64,000 nucleotides of DNA from positions 372,001-436,000 of the IMG/VR virus record IMGVR_UViG_3300028920_000022; one strand, 5' to 3'. The position numbers and the translations under genes were made by a program. Positions within the stretch are counted from its first letter, which is position 1; each line of letters starts with the position of its first letter. The stretch comes from a virus. Under the pieces are notes generated by a model. That model made no database searches. It was not told the origin of the DNA and was given only the letters and a program-made list of their open reading frames with translations. Positions 31,034 to 39,801 of this stretch are shown here, in pieces.

Positions 31034-32050
31034 ATGTCAAAGCGAAATCTGGTTAAGTCTCGTGTTCGTGGAGCTATTTTGGGAACCGCAATTGGAGACG
31101 CCCTAGGTGCTCCATTTGAAATGATGGAAAAAGAACAAATACATAACCTATTGCCGGTTCCGTGGACATGGGGACAACAGCAGAAGGGTATAGTGTTTTC
31201 CGAAAACTTTGCTCATCCAAATCTAGGAATCGGTCAATGGACCGATGATACTCAATTAATGCGCACTATTTTGTGGTCGATTATTGACGATCATGCCATT
31301 GATCCATATGGTATTGCTAAATATACCAGTGAGGTTTTTGAGAAAGAACAGCTTCGAGGATGGAGCAAATCCGTAATTTCTGCAGCAAAACGACTTTCTC
31401 GTGGGGTTCCGTGGTACGATTCTGCCAACGAATCCATCGGTATTGGCAACGGTATCGCCATGAAAGCTGCTCCTTTGGGTATTTACCTGGCTAAATACCT
31501 GAAAAACGATTACAACTATTCTACCCATGAGTTTGGCGCCAACCTTAGACATGCCATTGTGTCTATTGTTGGTGTAGGACAAATTACCCACCATGAGCTG
31601 GGAATCATGGGTGGCGTAATGCAAAGTGTCTTAGTTGGTCTTTCGTTCAATAATGTCAAGAACAAGAAGTTGATTCTTAAGGTTCTGGGCAATATTGAAA
31701 AGGAATTTTCTGGTGCCACACGGTTTACAGATAAGCTAAGAATTGCGCTAAAATACAATAGTATTGCGGATGTGGCTGATAATATTGGAACAGACAGCAA
31801 GGCAGACAAATCCTGGGTAACTGCAGCTGCTGTTTTTCTCAACACCAAGAGGCGCAGTGATGCTGCAAAACGCATGATGGAGCTAATCTGCCAGGGCGGC
31901 GATTGTGATACTACCGGAGCAATGTTCGGAGCCTTAGCTGGAGCCCGTTGGGGAATTTCTGCTTTTCCCACGAATCTCAGGAAAGAAGTCGAGGCAAGCA
32001 AGGAACTGTTAAAGTTAGCAGATGGTTTGTATGGAGTGGTTTCTACTTGA
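31034..32050 (+). CDS. ADP-ribosylglycohydrolase (DraG/ARH family)
   Basis: The 338-residue product has the ARH signatures: GAILGTAIGDALGAPFE near the start, GQWTDDTQLM (TDDTQ at 70-74, Mg ligands) and GGDCDTTGAMFGALAGARWG near residues 288-307. These coordinate the two Mg ions that hydrolyse ADP-ribosyl bonds on proteins or O-acetyl-ADP-ribose. With two PARPs and an ART-like protein in the same window it is the likely eraser. AGGA ribosome-binding site. Confidence 0.9.
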   Translation: MSKRNLVKSRVRGAILGTAIGDALGAPFEMMEKEQIHNLLPVPWTWGQQQKGIVFSENFAHPNLGIGQWTDDTQLMRTILWSIIDDHAIDPYGIAKYTSEVFEKEQLRGWSKSVISAAKRLSRGVPWYDSANESIGIGNGIAMKAAPLGIYLAKYLKNDYNYSTHEFGANLRHAIVSIVGVGQITHHELGIMGGVMQSVLVGLSFNNVKNKKLILKVLGNIEKEFSGATRFTDKLRIALKYNSIADVADNIGTDSKADKSWVTAAAVFLNTKRRSDAAKRMMELICQGGDCDTTGAMFGALAGARWGISAFPTNLRKEVEASKELLKLADGLYGVVST

Positions 32051-32226
32051 AAACCGGTGATTTTGTTGTTGTGGGGAAGGGGAATGAGGTCGAATTGCTG
32101 CGAATTTCGGGTGGAAAAATATACGTTTTAGGCAAACTGGTTAATACCCAAAAACAACAAACTGAGGCATTGGCATTTATGTTGGCGTCGCCTATGTTTC
32201 AACCCAACGAATATGAACCAAGTTGA
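32047..32226 (+). CDS. Small hypothetical protein (59 residues)
   Basis: TTG start overlapping the ADP-ribosylglycohydrolase stop (TTGA). The product is a small beta-barrel-like sequence (GDFVVVGKGNEVELLRISGG). The frame is also open upstream inside the previous gene, but no better start exists. Overlaps the next ATG. Confidence 0.48.
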   Translation: MKTGDFVVVGKGNEVELLRISGGKIYVLGKLVNTQKQQTEALAFMLASPMFQPNEYEPS

Positions 32227-32920
32227 GACCCTTAAAAGAATTCACCAAAGCAGGGGAGCCAATGGGTTTCTGGTAGATCTATATGGCGATTCTACGCCGG
32301 TTCCGTATGGGTGTGAAGCAAAACACCCATTAAATGCCACTTTGGCAGTTCACATGTTGGCACAAACAAGAATACCCGTATATGTGGTTTCTTATGAAGG
32401 ACAATTGCCCCACAAGAAAAAGAATTTTCTTGTACGATACGGGTCTTCGAGGATTAACGGATCTTTATCGCCAGAATCCTGGGAATCATTAATAACGTGC
32501 GCTAATTCGTATAATCTAGTTGTTGCAGGAGTATTGGACAAATGTGAGCTTGAACTTTTAAGGAACTGGGATCATTTTACCTTGATTGCCGATGCGTTTC
32601 TATTTCAGGACTATATGAAGTCAGAAATAGAGGCTATGTATCAGGAAAACATGGACCTTACCCAATCTTATGAAAAAGAGGTATGGGAAGGTCGTCCTAA
32701 ACAGGATGACACAATAAAAGACTTAGATATTACTTACAAAGAATTGGAGTGGGCATATACCAACAACCAGCGCACGCATATTTTAGACGGTGGTGATCCT
32801 GCAAAAAATGACAAGTGGTTTAAGTACACTGGAAGGCAGAAAAAGGTGCTGTCTAAGGTGTACAATATAGAAAGATCTACACGTTATAAAAAGCCATATT
32901 TGTATGACCAAAAAGTATGA
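32213..32920 (+). CDS. Hypothetical 235-residue protein upstream of helicase
   Basis: The first 130 residues look like an alpha/beta Rossmann-type or ParB/sulfiredoxin-like fold (LYGDSTPVPYGCEAKHPLNA, IPVYVVSYEGQL); the rest is helical and basic. It overlaps the helicase start by 17 bases and may be its partner. No firm family. Confidence 0.5.
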   Translation: MNQVETLKRIHQSRGANGFLVDLYGDSTPVPYGCEAKHPLNATLAVHMLAQTRIPVYVVSYEGQLPHKKKNFLVRYGSSRINGSLSPESWESLITCANSYNLVVAGVLDKCELELLRNWDHFTLIADAFLFQDYMKSEIEAMYQENMDLTQSYEKEVWEGRPKQDDTIKDLDITYKELEWAYTNNQRTHILDGGDPAKNDKWFKYTGRQKKVLSKVYNIERSTRYKKPYLYDQKV

Positions 32921-34898
32921 AAAACGCCGTTATCAAGAGAGAACGGTTGAAGCGTTTAAACAGTGGTTTCCCAGTGATGAGAAGCTGGCTACTATTATAT
33001 TACCCACAGGCGCAGGAAAAAGTTTTGTTACAGCGTTGTGTTTGTCCAACGTCCCAGATAAAAAAATTCTTTGGGTAGCACACAGAGAAGAATTAATCAG
33101 TCAAGCACAGGACACGTTAGAAGAGGTTATTGAAAATCGTATTATAGACCGGGAAATGGCGGAGTATAAAGCTTCGTATCAAGCGGATATTATTGTAGGT
33201 TCTGTACAAACGCTTGCCAGAAAGCGTAAACATTTGGATAAATTTATTCCAGACATTATCGTTGTAGATGAATACCATCATCGTTCGGAAAAAAACGTTA
33301 CATACCAGGGTTTATTAGAAAGATTCCCGGAAGCTAAAGTTGTAGGACTTACAGCCACCCCATGGAGATTTTCTGGGGACCCACTTCCTTTAGGTGAAGT
33401 CCTATTTGATATGGACATTGGTACCGCCGTTGCTCATGGCTATTTAGTACCACCAAAACCAGAAGTTCTTAAATCAAACACTAGCCTAGCAAACGTTAAA
33501 ACTAGAATGGGCGATTTTGCTATTAAGGATTTATCTAACGCTGTAAATAATGAGAAAAGAAACCTTTTAATTGCTAAAAAAGTTTTAGAATACATTAAAG
33601 ATGATAAAAGGCAAGGTATATTGTTTGGCGTTGATGTTGCCCACGCCCATACGATGTATGAGCTTTTAAAGAATGATTGTAGGGCAATTGAAATATACGG
33701 AGACACTGATAAAGATGAACGTCGTTACAACATGGAAAAGTTACGTAATGGTGATGTTGACATCCTGATCAATAATCTTTGCGGGACCGAGGGGTTTGAT
33801 GTTCCTCATCTTTCCTTTGCTGCAATTGCAAGACCAACCAGATCTCTAGGTTTATATATTCAAATGGCTGGTCGTGTATTAAGAACCTCTCCAAACAAAA
33901 CTGATGCTATAATACTAGACATCTTTGATAAAATTAAGGTAAAACAGTCGCGAGCAACGTTTGTTGATATGGCAGCAGAGGGAGATTTATATGGGGAAAG
34001 AAAACGTGCCACTAGCTTGCTAGATGCAGAACTGGATGTTAAAAAGGTATCAAAAGGTTCTAGACCCGGCAAAGATGATGGCAAATATGCTAAAACGCTT
34101 GAACACTTTCCCGTGTTTATGCTTAAAAATGAAAACGATCGTTGGACGGCAGATGATGATTTTTTGCCCGTGACTTCTTGGGCTATTGCTACAGATCAGA
34201 GAATTGTTACTTGGACCGAAGAAGAGTTTGACCAAGATCTCCTAACCAAAGAAAAATATTCAGCATTCCTACGAAAACCCACACCATCCCAATGTAGGGA
34301 AAGAACGATAATAGTAAAACATGATAGGTTCGGAAAAGGTACAATTATAGACGACGGTATTGGAATTGAAGTAAGAGTTGAATTTCCTGCCACCGGTTGG
34401 AGACCAGAAAGACGCCTTTACATTCCTATTCATGACCTAAAACAACACGGTATAGTAAAGGAAATCAATCCTAATCCTAAAAAACGAAAAGTAGATAAGC
34501 TGTTCTATTTCTGTTTTCCTTCCGGAGCAGCACAGGGAAGAGTTATCGAAATGACCCGGGATAAATGGGAACTTATTGTTGACTCGGATCAAAAAATGAC
34601 CCTGGATGAAGCAAAATTCTTTATTGTCAAAAAAGCCAAAGACGCCGGAGTATTACCGCTGGTACGTTCTGATGCTTATTGGAAAAAAGCTACCGCCAGC
34701 GATAAACAAAAGGATTTATTAAAGAATTGGATAAAAGGCGGCAAGGTTGGTTTTGACCTTGATACCTCTGATGTAAGTAAAGGTGAGGCATCTGCAGTAA
34801 TTGATCAGTTAAAGTGGCAAACATTGATTAATAGAAAGTTTGGAACCAAATCTAAAGAGAAACTGTTAGGTTACGACAGATCTGCTGAAGATGTATAG
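32904..34898 (+). CDS. Superfamily 2 helicase (type III restriction/RecQ-like DEAD/H)
   Basis: The 664-residue product has Walker A LPTGAGKS (33-40), Walker B VVDEYHH (121-126), motif III GLTATPWR (148-155), and a C-terminal helicase domain with INNLCGTEGFDVP and motif VI QMAGRVLR. An extra 250-residue C-terminal part includes a possible SH3-like strand region (RFGKGTIIDDGIG). It should unwind or translocate on nucleic acid; the motif set resembles DEAH-box phage and UvsW/RadD-type helicases. Confidence 0.87.
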   Translation: MTKKYEKRRYQERTVEAFKQWFPSDEKLATIILPTGAGKSFVTALCLSNVPDKKILWVAHREELISQAQDTLEEVIENRIIDREMAEYKASYQADIIVGSVQTLARKRKHLDKFIPDIIVVDEYHHRSEKNVTYQGLLERFPEAKVVGLTATPWRFSGDPLPLGEVLFDMDIGTAVAHGYLVPPKPEVLKSNTSLANVKTRMGDFAIKDLSNAVNNEKRNLLIAKKVLEYIKDDKRQGILFGVDVAHAHTMYELLKNDCRAIEIYGDTDKDERRYNMEKLRNGDVDILINNLCGTEGFDVPHLSFAAIARPTRSLGLYIQMAGRVLRTSPNKTDAIILDIFDKIKVKQSRATFVDMAAEGDLYGERKRATSLLDAELDVKKVSKGSRPGKDDGKYAKTLEHFPVFMLKNENDRWTADDDFLPVTSWAIATDQRIVTWTEEEFDQDLLTKEKYSAFLRKPTPSQCRERTIIVKHDRFGKGTIIDDGIGIEVRVEFPATGWRPERRLYIPIHDLKQHGIVKEINPNPKKRKVDKLFYFCFPSGAAQGRVIEMTRDKWELIVDSDQKMTLDEAKFFIVKKAKDAGVLPLVRSDAYWKKATASDKQKDLLKNWIKGGKVGFDLDTSDVSKGEASAVIDQLKWQTLINRKFGTKSKEKLLGYDRSAEDV

Positions 34899-34899
34899 T
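34871..34899 (+). promoter_or_regulatory. Possible promoter of the thioredoxin-like lipoprotein
   Basis: TTACGA (34871-34876), 17 bases, TATAGT (34894-34899), inside the end of the helicase gene. The -10 is good and the -35 matches TTGACA at 4 of 6 positions. Followed by the palindrome at 34908. Confidence 0.4.
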
Positions 34900-34907
34900 A
34901 TTATCTT

Positions 34908-34923
34908 CCCATATTAATATGGG
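34908..34923 (+). promoter_or_regulatory. Perfect 16-bp palindrome enclosing a start codon
   Basis: CCCATATTAATATGGG spans the ATG at 34919. As DNA it may be an operator; as RNA it folds CCCATA/TATGGG with loop TTAA and hides the start codon. Confidence 0.55.
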
Positions 34924-35500
34924 ACTAAAAAATCTGTTTTTGTTAGCAGGTTTGCTTGTATGTTGTTCCTCAAAACCATCTTTACCGGTAAAAGATACTA
35001 CATCGCCGGTAGTTGTAGAAAAAACTTCTTTTGCCAAAACTGATACTCTTGAGGAATCGGTTACTGGTGCAGTTTCTTCTATAAACTCAGCACAGTCGGT
35101 AATAGATTCATTATCTGCACAGTCAGCGGGGATAAACTGGAATGCGTTCGATTTAAACGAAGTAATGGATGTTATACATTCTGGCGGAATGGTGTTTGCA
35201 TATTTCTATATGAAAGACTGTCAGGCATGTAATAAAACAGAGAAAGAGATTTTTTCCGATGAAGAAATAATTTCTCTGATAAACGATCATACTTATCCAG
35301 TAAAAGCCGATGTTATTGAACGAACGGATTTGATACCGATTTATTCTGAAAAAGGAAGAGTTGTAACTCCAACTTTTATTATCATTCTTCCTAACGGAGT
35401 AGCAGTTAAAATAATGGGTTATGTCGAGCCAGAAAAGTTCAAATACCTTCTTCAGAAAATCATCAGCGTGAAAGAAGGATGGATCGTAGTAAAGCGCTAA
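34919..35500 (+). CDS. Thioredoxin-fold lipoprotein
   Basis: 193 residues. A signal peptide ends in LLVCCS, a lipobox. After a Ser/Thr-rich linker (about 20-75) comes a thioredoxin-like domain with DCQACNKTE, a CxxC active site, and a cis-Pro loop VVTPTFIIILPNG. It resembles DsbD-gamma/thioredoxin_7 proteins and may reduce or form disulphides outside the cytoplasm. The start codon lies within a palindrome. Confidence 0.72.
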   Translation: MGLKNLFLLAGLLVCCSSKPSLPVKDTTSPVVVEKTSFAKTDTLEESVTGAVSSINSAQSVIDSLSAQSAGINWNAFDLNEVMDVIHSGGMVFAYFYMKDCQACNKTEKEIFSDEEIISLINDHTYPVKADVIERTDLIPIYSEKGRVVTPTFIIILPNGVAVKIMGYVEPEKFKYLLQKIISVKEGWIVVKR

Positions 35501-36099
35501 CCAACGTTCAAGCATATCTGCCTAATGACTCCGAAATCAATGACATAATAGAATTGTGTGATTTGGAGCCGGTTGGAGATTCTTGGCGTTTGTGGACCGA
35601 TAATGGCGGCTATACGCTTATTATTAAAAACGACAAAAATGTTATTGCTAAAAAAGATAACCCTACAGATAGACAGAATATTAAAATAAAAGATATTCAC
35701 TTCAAGTCTACCGCAAAACAAATTTCAAATAATAGCAAATGGGCAATGCTGTCTGTTGCTAAAAATACAGAAGATCCCAATGTAAATATGTGTTATATTT
35801 GGTTTTTGGGAAAAGATAACAAGTTGAGATTATTATGTTTTTTAAGAAATGAATGGGTCGAGAATCAAATGCCACTCAGTTCAGGTATTGGTTCTTTGAG
35901 AACTGTGGTACAAAATATCGAAATTGACGATTATAAAGTAATTTCAGGATCTCGATATATAAAAGGTACGTACTCAGGAAATGTGCTAAAATCCTGGGCA
36001 ACTAGGTGGCCACCCTCAAACCGTGTGACGTTAGATATGCTGTTGACAAATAGGACGCTTTTGCATAGAATCCTGACTGACTGTGGGGTACTCTCCTAA
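35479..36099 (+). CDS. Hypothetical 206-residue protein
   Basis: Overlaps the lipoprotein gene by 22 bases. Beta-rich with Trp motifs (DSWRLWTDNGGYTLIIKN, LKSWATRWPPS). No family recognised. Its TAA overlaps the ATG of the IF-1-like gene, so they are probably translated together. Confidence 0.52.
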   Translation: MDRSKALTNVQAYLPNDSEINDIIELCDLEPVGDSWRLWTDNGGYTLIIKNDKNVIAKKDNPTDRQNIKIKDIHFKSTAKQISNNSKWAMLSVAKNTEDPNVNMCYIWFLGKDNKLRLLCFLRNEWVENQMPLSSGIGSLRTVVQNIEIDDYKVISGSRYIKGTYSGNVLKSWATRWPPSNRVTLDMLLTNRTLLHRILTDCGVLS

Positions 36100-36326
36100 T
36101 GGCTGGCGACAAGATGGAATTCGTAGGGGTGGTAGAAAAAGCCCTGGGAAATGGCAACTTTCGGGTCAATGCCGAAGGTGTGTCCGTACCATTAAAATGT
36201 ACGCTATCTGGTAAAATTCGTAAAAATACAATTCGAATTATCGAAGGTGATAGCGTTAGAATAGAAGTTTCTCCATATGATATTTCTCGTGGAGTAATAG
36301 TTTACCGACTGAAATCGAAAGGTTGA
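36099..36326 (+). CDS. infA: Translation initiation factor IF-1 homologue
   Basis: The 75-residue product matches bacterial IF-1 (about 72 residues) from end to end: MEFVGVVEKALGNGNFRV, SGKIRKNTIRIIEGDSV (bacterial GKMRKNYIRILTGDKV) and SPYDISRGVIVYR (TPYDLSKGRIVFR). It is an OB-fold protein that binds the ribosomal A site during initiation. A phage copy could bias initiation, including on the many mRNAs here that lack Shine-Dalgarno sequences. Confidence 0.85.
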   Translation: MAGDKMEFVGVVEKALGNGNFRVNAEGVSVPLKCTLSGKIRKNTIRIIEGDSVRIEVSPYDISRGVIVYRLKSKG

Positions 36327-36808
36327 TCATGGAATATAATAATCCATTCATGTTAGGCAAAATTAAAGAGGTAAAAGGTTGTGCATCTTTACCTCACACT
36401 TCAGATAGCCGCACTATTATAACAATAAACAATATGTCCGGCGAATATGAAAGTGTCGCTGGAAACGTTCCTATAGCAAAAGTATATCCCAGAGCCAAGG
36501 ATGAATATCGTAAATGGTGGAGAAACCAACAGGGATTTAAGTTGGGAGAAATTTTAACCACCCAGGTTCAAAGTGATACAGAAATTGCAAACGTCTTAAT
36601 TTGTGTCACAGATGAAGACGGTGACGATAGCTTAGAAGAAACAGCAGTAAAAGCTGCATTAAATAAATTAGGACAACATTGTTCTTATAATAAGCTAAAC
36701 GCACATATCAACAAGTTGCCAAACGATGATGCATGGAAAATTGTTGAAGACGGACTCAAAGAATACTTGGTAAAACGTGGAGTAAATGTAACCGTATATT
36801 CGGAGTGA
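36323..36808 (+). CDS. Degenerate macro-domain-like protein (Poa1p/TARG1-like)
   Basis: 161 residues. VYPRAKDEYRKWWRNQ, GFKLGEILTTQV, EETAVKAALNKLGQ and the end WKIVEDGLKEYLVKRGVNVTVY follow the order of Poa1p/TARG1-type macro domains that bind or cleave ADP-ribose. The usual glycine-rich loops (GGGVA early; GxGLAGG before the last helix) are missing, so binding may be altered or lost. Placed among ADP-ribose genes, but it could be an unrelated fold. Confidence 0.5.
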   Translation: MIMEYNNPFMLGKIKEVKGCASLPHTSDSRTIITINNMSGEYESVAGNVPIAKVYPRAKDEYRKWWRNQQGFKLGEILTTQVQSDTEIANVLICVTDEDGDDSLEETAVKAALNKLGQHCSYNKLNAHINKLPNDDAWKIVEDGLKEYLVKRGVNVTVYSE

Positions 36809-36813
36809 TTTAG

Positions 36814-37182
36814 ATGCTATCTGAAATTCGTACCATGACCGGTGTTTATTCCGGTTCAATTAAGCCGCAATCTGGAATGGCGGTTTCTGTTGGTGTTGTT
36901 AGCCACAAGATGCACTTTATACCGAAAGACAAAGCGCATCCTTTGGTGGGATACGTTGACAGAACGTGGTCAAATGGTAAGGAAATTTGGATAGTGGTGG
37001 TGTTAGCTTATCATACGTTTGTAACCACCGCTTATGATAAAAAAGCAAAATACCCACTAAACGCTAATTTGTTTATCAACGATGAGTGTTTGTTGACAAC
37101 CGCTCGTCCAAGTGAAGATTCTGAGCCATATGGTGTGGTTATTAATTACGACAGTGGCGATCTAACATTTGTGCAAACATGA
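36814..37182 (+). CDS. Hypothetical beta-barrel protein (decoration-like)
   Basis: 122 residues rich in short strands and Gly/Val (TGVYSGSIKPQSGMAVSVGVV, EIWIVVVLAYHTFVTT, GVVINYDSGDLTFVQT). The pattern resembles capsid decoration or head-fibre barrels, but the assignment is tentative. Confidence 0.48.
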   Translation: MLSEIRTMTGVYSGSIKPQSGMAVSVGVVSHKMHFIPKDKAHPLVGYVDRTWSNGKEIWIVVVLAYHTFVTTAYDKKAKYPLNANLFINDECLLTTARPSEDSEPYGVVINYDSGDLTFVQT

Positions 37183-37210
37183 CTCAATTAAGAAGTTTTA
37201 GTGAGGATCC

Positions 37211-37720
37211 GTGATCTATTGCATTCTCACTACTGGCGGATATGTTGAGTCTGCCCAGATAGCCACAATTATGTGGTGTACGGATCCTAGTTTGGTTATT
37301 CCGGCTCAGGCTGAAACAGCCGAAGATGCCTTAAAAAGCCTTGCAAACGATCTTCTAATGGAATATTTGGAAGAATGGATGAGAGATCATTTTGAGCCGG
37401 AAGAGTTTAGTGCCTGGGTTTATGACTTGGTTAAGATGGATTCTTGTAACGATGGTTTTCGTAGGTATGGAAAAGCAGCTGCTCCGGGACCGGACCATTG
37501 GTGGCCATATGTAAATTTGTCGACTTTTAGATCTTTTGATGTTGACCAAATATTGAATATACCTGAGAATTTTGAGATACTAGCAACGATGGCAATAGAC
37601 CCATTACTTATCAAGGACAAAGAGGGAAGAAAACATCTTATTCAATATCAAAAAGAATATGACGTAACCTATAAACAGGACGAGGACGGATATTGGGTGG
37701 CGGAGTTGGAGTATAAATAA
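37211..37720 (+). CDS. Hypothetical 169-residue protein
   Basis: GTG start with GAGG seven bases upstream. Helical middle (LLMEYLEEWMRDHFEPEEF), possible HxWxP segment (DHWWPYVN). Ends GYWVAELEYK, like HicB-type antitoxin termini, but no clear HicB domain. Unknown. Confidence 0.52.
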   Translation: MIYCILTTGGYVESAQIATIMWCTDPSLVIPAQAETAEDALKSLANDLLMEYLEEWMRDHFEPEEFSAWVYDLVKMDSCNDGFRRYGKAAAPGPDHWWPYVNLSTFRSFDVDQILNIPENFEILATMAIDPLLIKDKEGRKHLIQYQKEYDVTYKQDEDGYWVAELEYK

Positions 37721-38034
37721 TGTCAGGCAACAAATTTGTACGCAAAATTTATGTGGATATTTGCAGAAATGATCCGGTAGATATCAGGTGTGGTGGTGCT
37801 CCGGTTTTGGGTTTTGACTATACTGTAGACGCAGCATTACACAAAGAAGCGCTGAAAACCATTAAAGAAGAATTAGAACGCCAAGGTGTTAAGCCTATGG
37901 GAATACACTCTACTGGTAGGTATAAAGTTTTGGCTAGCAAAAAAACTTGGACTTTGTTGGGAATTAAACGCAATATAAGAAAAGAGTTCAAAGATTGGCT
38001 TTTAAGCGAATATAAAAGAGGCTCTTATGTTTGA
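37720..38034 (+). CDS. Hypothetical 104-residue protein
   Basis: TAATG overlap with the previous stop. Alpha/beta, with a basic C-terminus (RNIRKEFKDWLLSEYKRGSYV). No family recognised. Confidence 0.5.
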   Translation: MSGNKFVRKIYVDICRNDPVDIRCGGAPVLGFDYTVDAALHKEALKTIKEELERQGVKPMGIHSTGRYKVLASKKTWTLLGIKRNIRKEFKDWLLSEYKRGSYV

Positions 38035-38272
38035 TTGGCTAAAACGTTTGCGCCATAAACACAAATGGGTAGCCACTCATCCAGGAATTCGGTGTGAGTT
38101 TTGTGATTTAGATTTATCTAAATCTTTGTTTCCCACTGGTCCGCATGGAATGGATACGCAAATTACCAATTATCATATTGAAAAAGGTTTATTTACACAC
38201 AGGGTACGGTTTGGGATTTTTATTGTAAATTACATGTTTCCCAAATGTCCCGGAAAAAAAGAAAAACTATGA
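38027..38272 (+). CDS. Small zinc-binding-like protein
   Basis: 81 residues. WLKRLRHKHKWVATHPGIRC and CEFCD give His/Cys residues that could bind zinc; hydrophobic segment FGIFIVNYMFP. Unknown function. Confidence 0.5.
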   Translation: MFDWLKRLRHKHKWVATHPGIRCEFCDLDLSKSLFPTGPHGMDTQITNYHIEKGLFTHRVRFGIFIVNYMFPKCPGKKEKL

Positions 38273-38565
38273 GCACCCAGGGTATTGACGCATATACTAT
38301 AGGTTGTGCTGAAAGTTATAGCCAAGGTTTGTGTCAAGAAAAAACTTTACGCAAATTGGGTAGAACTGATAATTATGATGGTGGCGCAGTTTTTAGGAGC
38401 AAAGAAAGTGCCCAGAAATTCATTGACGACAACAACTACAAATGGTATGCTGTTTTTGGACTAACGCTTCCAAATGGTTGGGAAACAGATGTAGACGAAT
38501 CTAAAGAAAAAGAAGAGGGTTTTTGTCGTCTGCTGAATAATGCTAAAATTGTGAGTTTAAAATGA
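38269..38565 (+). CDS. Hypothetical 98-residue protein
   Basis: ATGA overlap at 38269 is preferred over the upstream in-frame ATG at 38245. Contains VFRSKESAQKFIDDN, typical of small phage alpha/beta proteins. Unknown function. Confidence 0.5.
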   Translation: MSTQGIDAYTIGCAESYSQGLCQEKTLRKLGRTDNYDGGAVFRSKESAQKFIDDNNYKWYAVFGLTLPNGWETDVDESKEKEEGFCRLLNNAKIVSLK

Positions 38566-39011
38566 TAGTCAAACTAGGAATGGGACCAACCTCTATATTG
38601 CTTGATCAGTATCCGGAACAGCTAGTGGTTTCCATCTGTATCCGAGCCGACTGGGAACGTGAAGAAAAGGTCGGAGATGCTACGGACTGTGGAGAAGAGG
38701 GCATCTGGTATCGAGATCCTGACTTCTCCGAGGCGGGCAGTACAATCATTAAGCTAAAGCCTTTCCTGACAGAAGACGATCAGCATTTCTACGACATACA
38801 ACTTCCGTCCTTGGCTAAGCTGCATACTCTTAGCCAACACCGTTTTTTGGTCAAGTACTGGGATATGGACGTGTACCTTCCGGCGCTTAGGACTGCGAGG
38901 TTTTCAGTAGTAGAAGGTGTTGATGAAGATAACCAATCTTTTTGGGAACTTAGAGAGATCGGTATAACACTGACGGGATTTTCTTTGCAAACGAAGAACG
39001 CTGCGGAGTAA
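38562..39011 (+). CDS. Hypothetical 149-residue protein
   Basis: ATGA overlap. Less AT-rich than its neighbours. Acidic beta-rich protein (VVSICIRADWEREE, GSTIIKLKPFLTEDDQHFYD). No family recognised. Confidence 0.5.
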   Translation: MIVKLGMGPTSILLDQYPEQLVVSICIRADWEREEKVGDATDCGEEGIWYRDPDFSEAGSTIIKLKPFLTEDDQHFYDIQLPSLAKLHTLSQHRFLVKYWDMDVYLPALRTARFSVVEGVDEDNQSFWELREIGITLTGFSLQTKNAAE

Positions 39012-39013
39012 AA

Positions 39014-39124
39014 TTGACTCAAACACTTTTGATCTGTCTTTTCTGTGGGTTGCACAACTACTGTGTGGATAACCCAGGATGTACAATAGTTGGCGAAACT
39101 GACGAATTAAGCGAGGACGAATAA
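39014..39124 (+). CDS. Micro zinc-finger-like peptide (36 residues)
   Basis: TTG start, TAA overlapping the deoC ATG (TAATG). The product contains CLFCGLHNYCVDNPGC, four Cys and a His in a compact knuckle, followed by an acidic tail. It fills a 112-base gap. Start codon is weak, so moderate support. Confidence 0.38.
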   Translation: MTQTLLICLFCGLHNYCVDNPGCTIVGETDELSEDE

Positions 39125-39801
39125 TGACTAAAATAGAACTAGCTCAAACTATAGAACATACCATATTGAAAGCTGGCGCTACAGAAAGAGAAGTGCGCAA
39201 GGTTCTCAATGAGGTAGAAGAGTTTGGTTTTTGGGGCGCCTGTGTAAACCCTATTTATGTAAAATTAGCTAGAAAAGTACTATCAGAACATTTTCATGTT
39301 ATTACTGTGGTGAATTTCCCACTCGGAGCGTCTACTCTTTTTTCAGTTTGTGAGGATATGGCAAAAGCCTTTGATCATGGGGCTGACGAAATAGATATTG
39401 TAGCGCCACTTAATTTAGCTAAAGAACATAAATGGGATGCGCTTGGTGGATTTTTTGATTTAATACGAGATAAATTTATATTATCTAATAACTTAAAAGT
39501 TATTTTAGAAACAGGATTATTCACTCACAACGAACTATATGATTTAGTGGATGCTGTTTCTCCCATAGGTTTTTTAAAAACTTCTACAGGTTTTGGTCCA
39601 AGAGGAGCGTCGGTCACTGACATACAGTTTTTGTCAAATGTACTGAAAAGAAGAGAAAACTACACAAATACTAAAATTAAAGCATCTGGTGGTATAAAGA
39701 ACACCGAACAAGCCATTTCAATGATAGAAGCCGGAGCTTCTAGAATTGGAACATCTAGCGGAGTAGAGATTATTCGAGGTTTAGATGACAAAAATACTTA
39801 A
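39124..39801 (+). CDS. deoC: Deoxyribose-phosphate aldolase
   Basis: The 225-residue product is a complete DERA: TIEHTILKAGAT, GACVNPIYV, DEIDIVAPL (Asp91), FLKTSTGFGP with Schiff-base Lys152, and KASGGIK with Lys186. It cleaves deoxyribose-5-phosphate to acetaldehyde and glyceraldehyde-3-phosphate, recycling deoxynucleosides from host DNA. Overlaps a small zinc-ribbon gene. Confidence 0.9.
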   Translation: MTKIELAQTIEHTILKAGATEREVRKVLNEVEEFGFWGACVNPIYVKLARKVLSEHFHVITVVNFPLGASTLFSVCEDMAKAFDHGADEIDIVAPLNLAKEHKWDALGGFFDLIRDKFILSNNLKVILETGLFTHNELYDLVDAVSPIGFLKTSTGFGPRGASVTDIQFLSNVLKRRENYTNTKIKASGGIKNTEQAISMIEAGASRIGTSSGVEIIRGLDDKNT

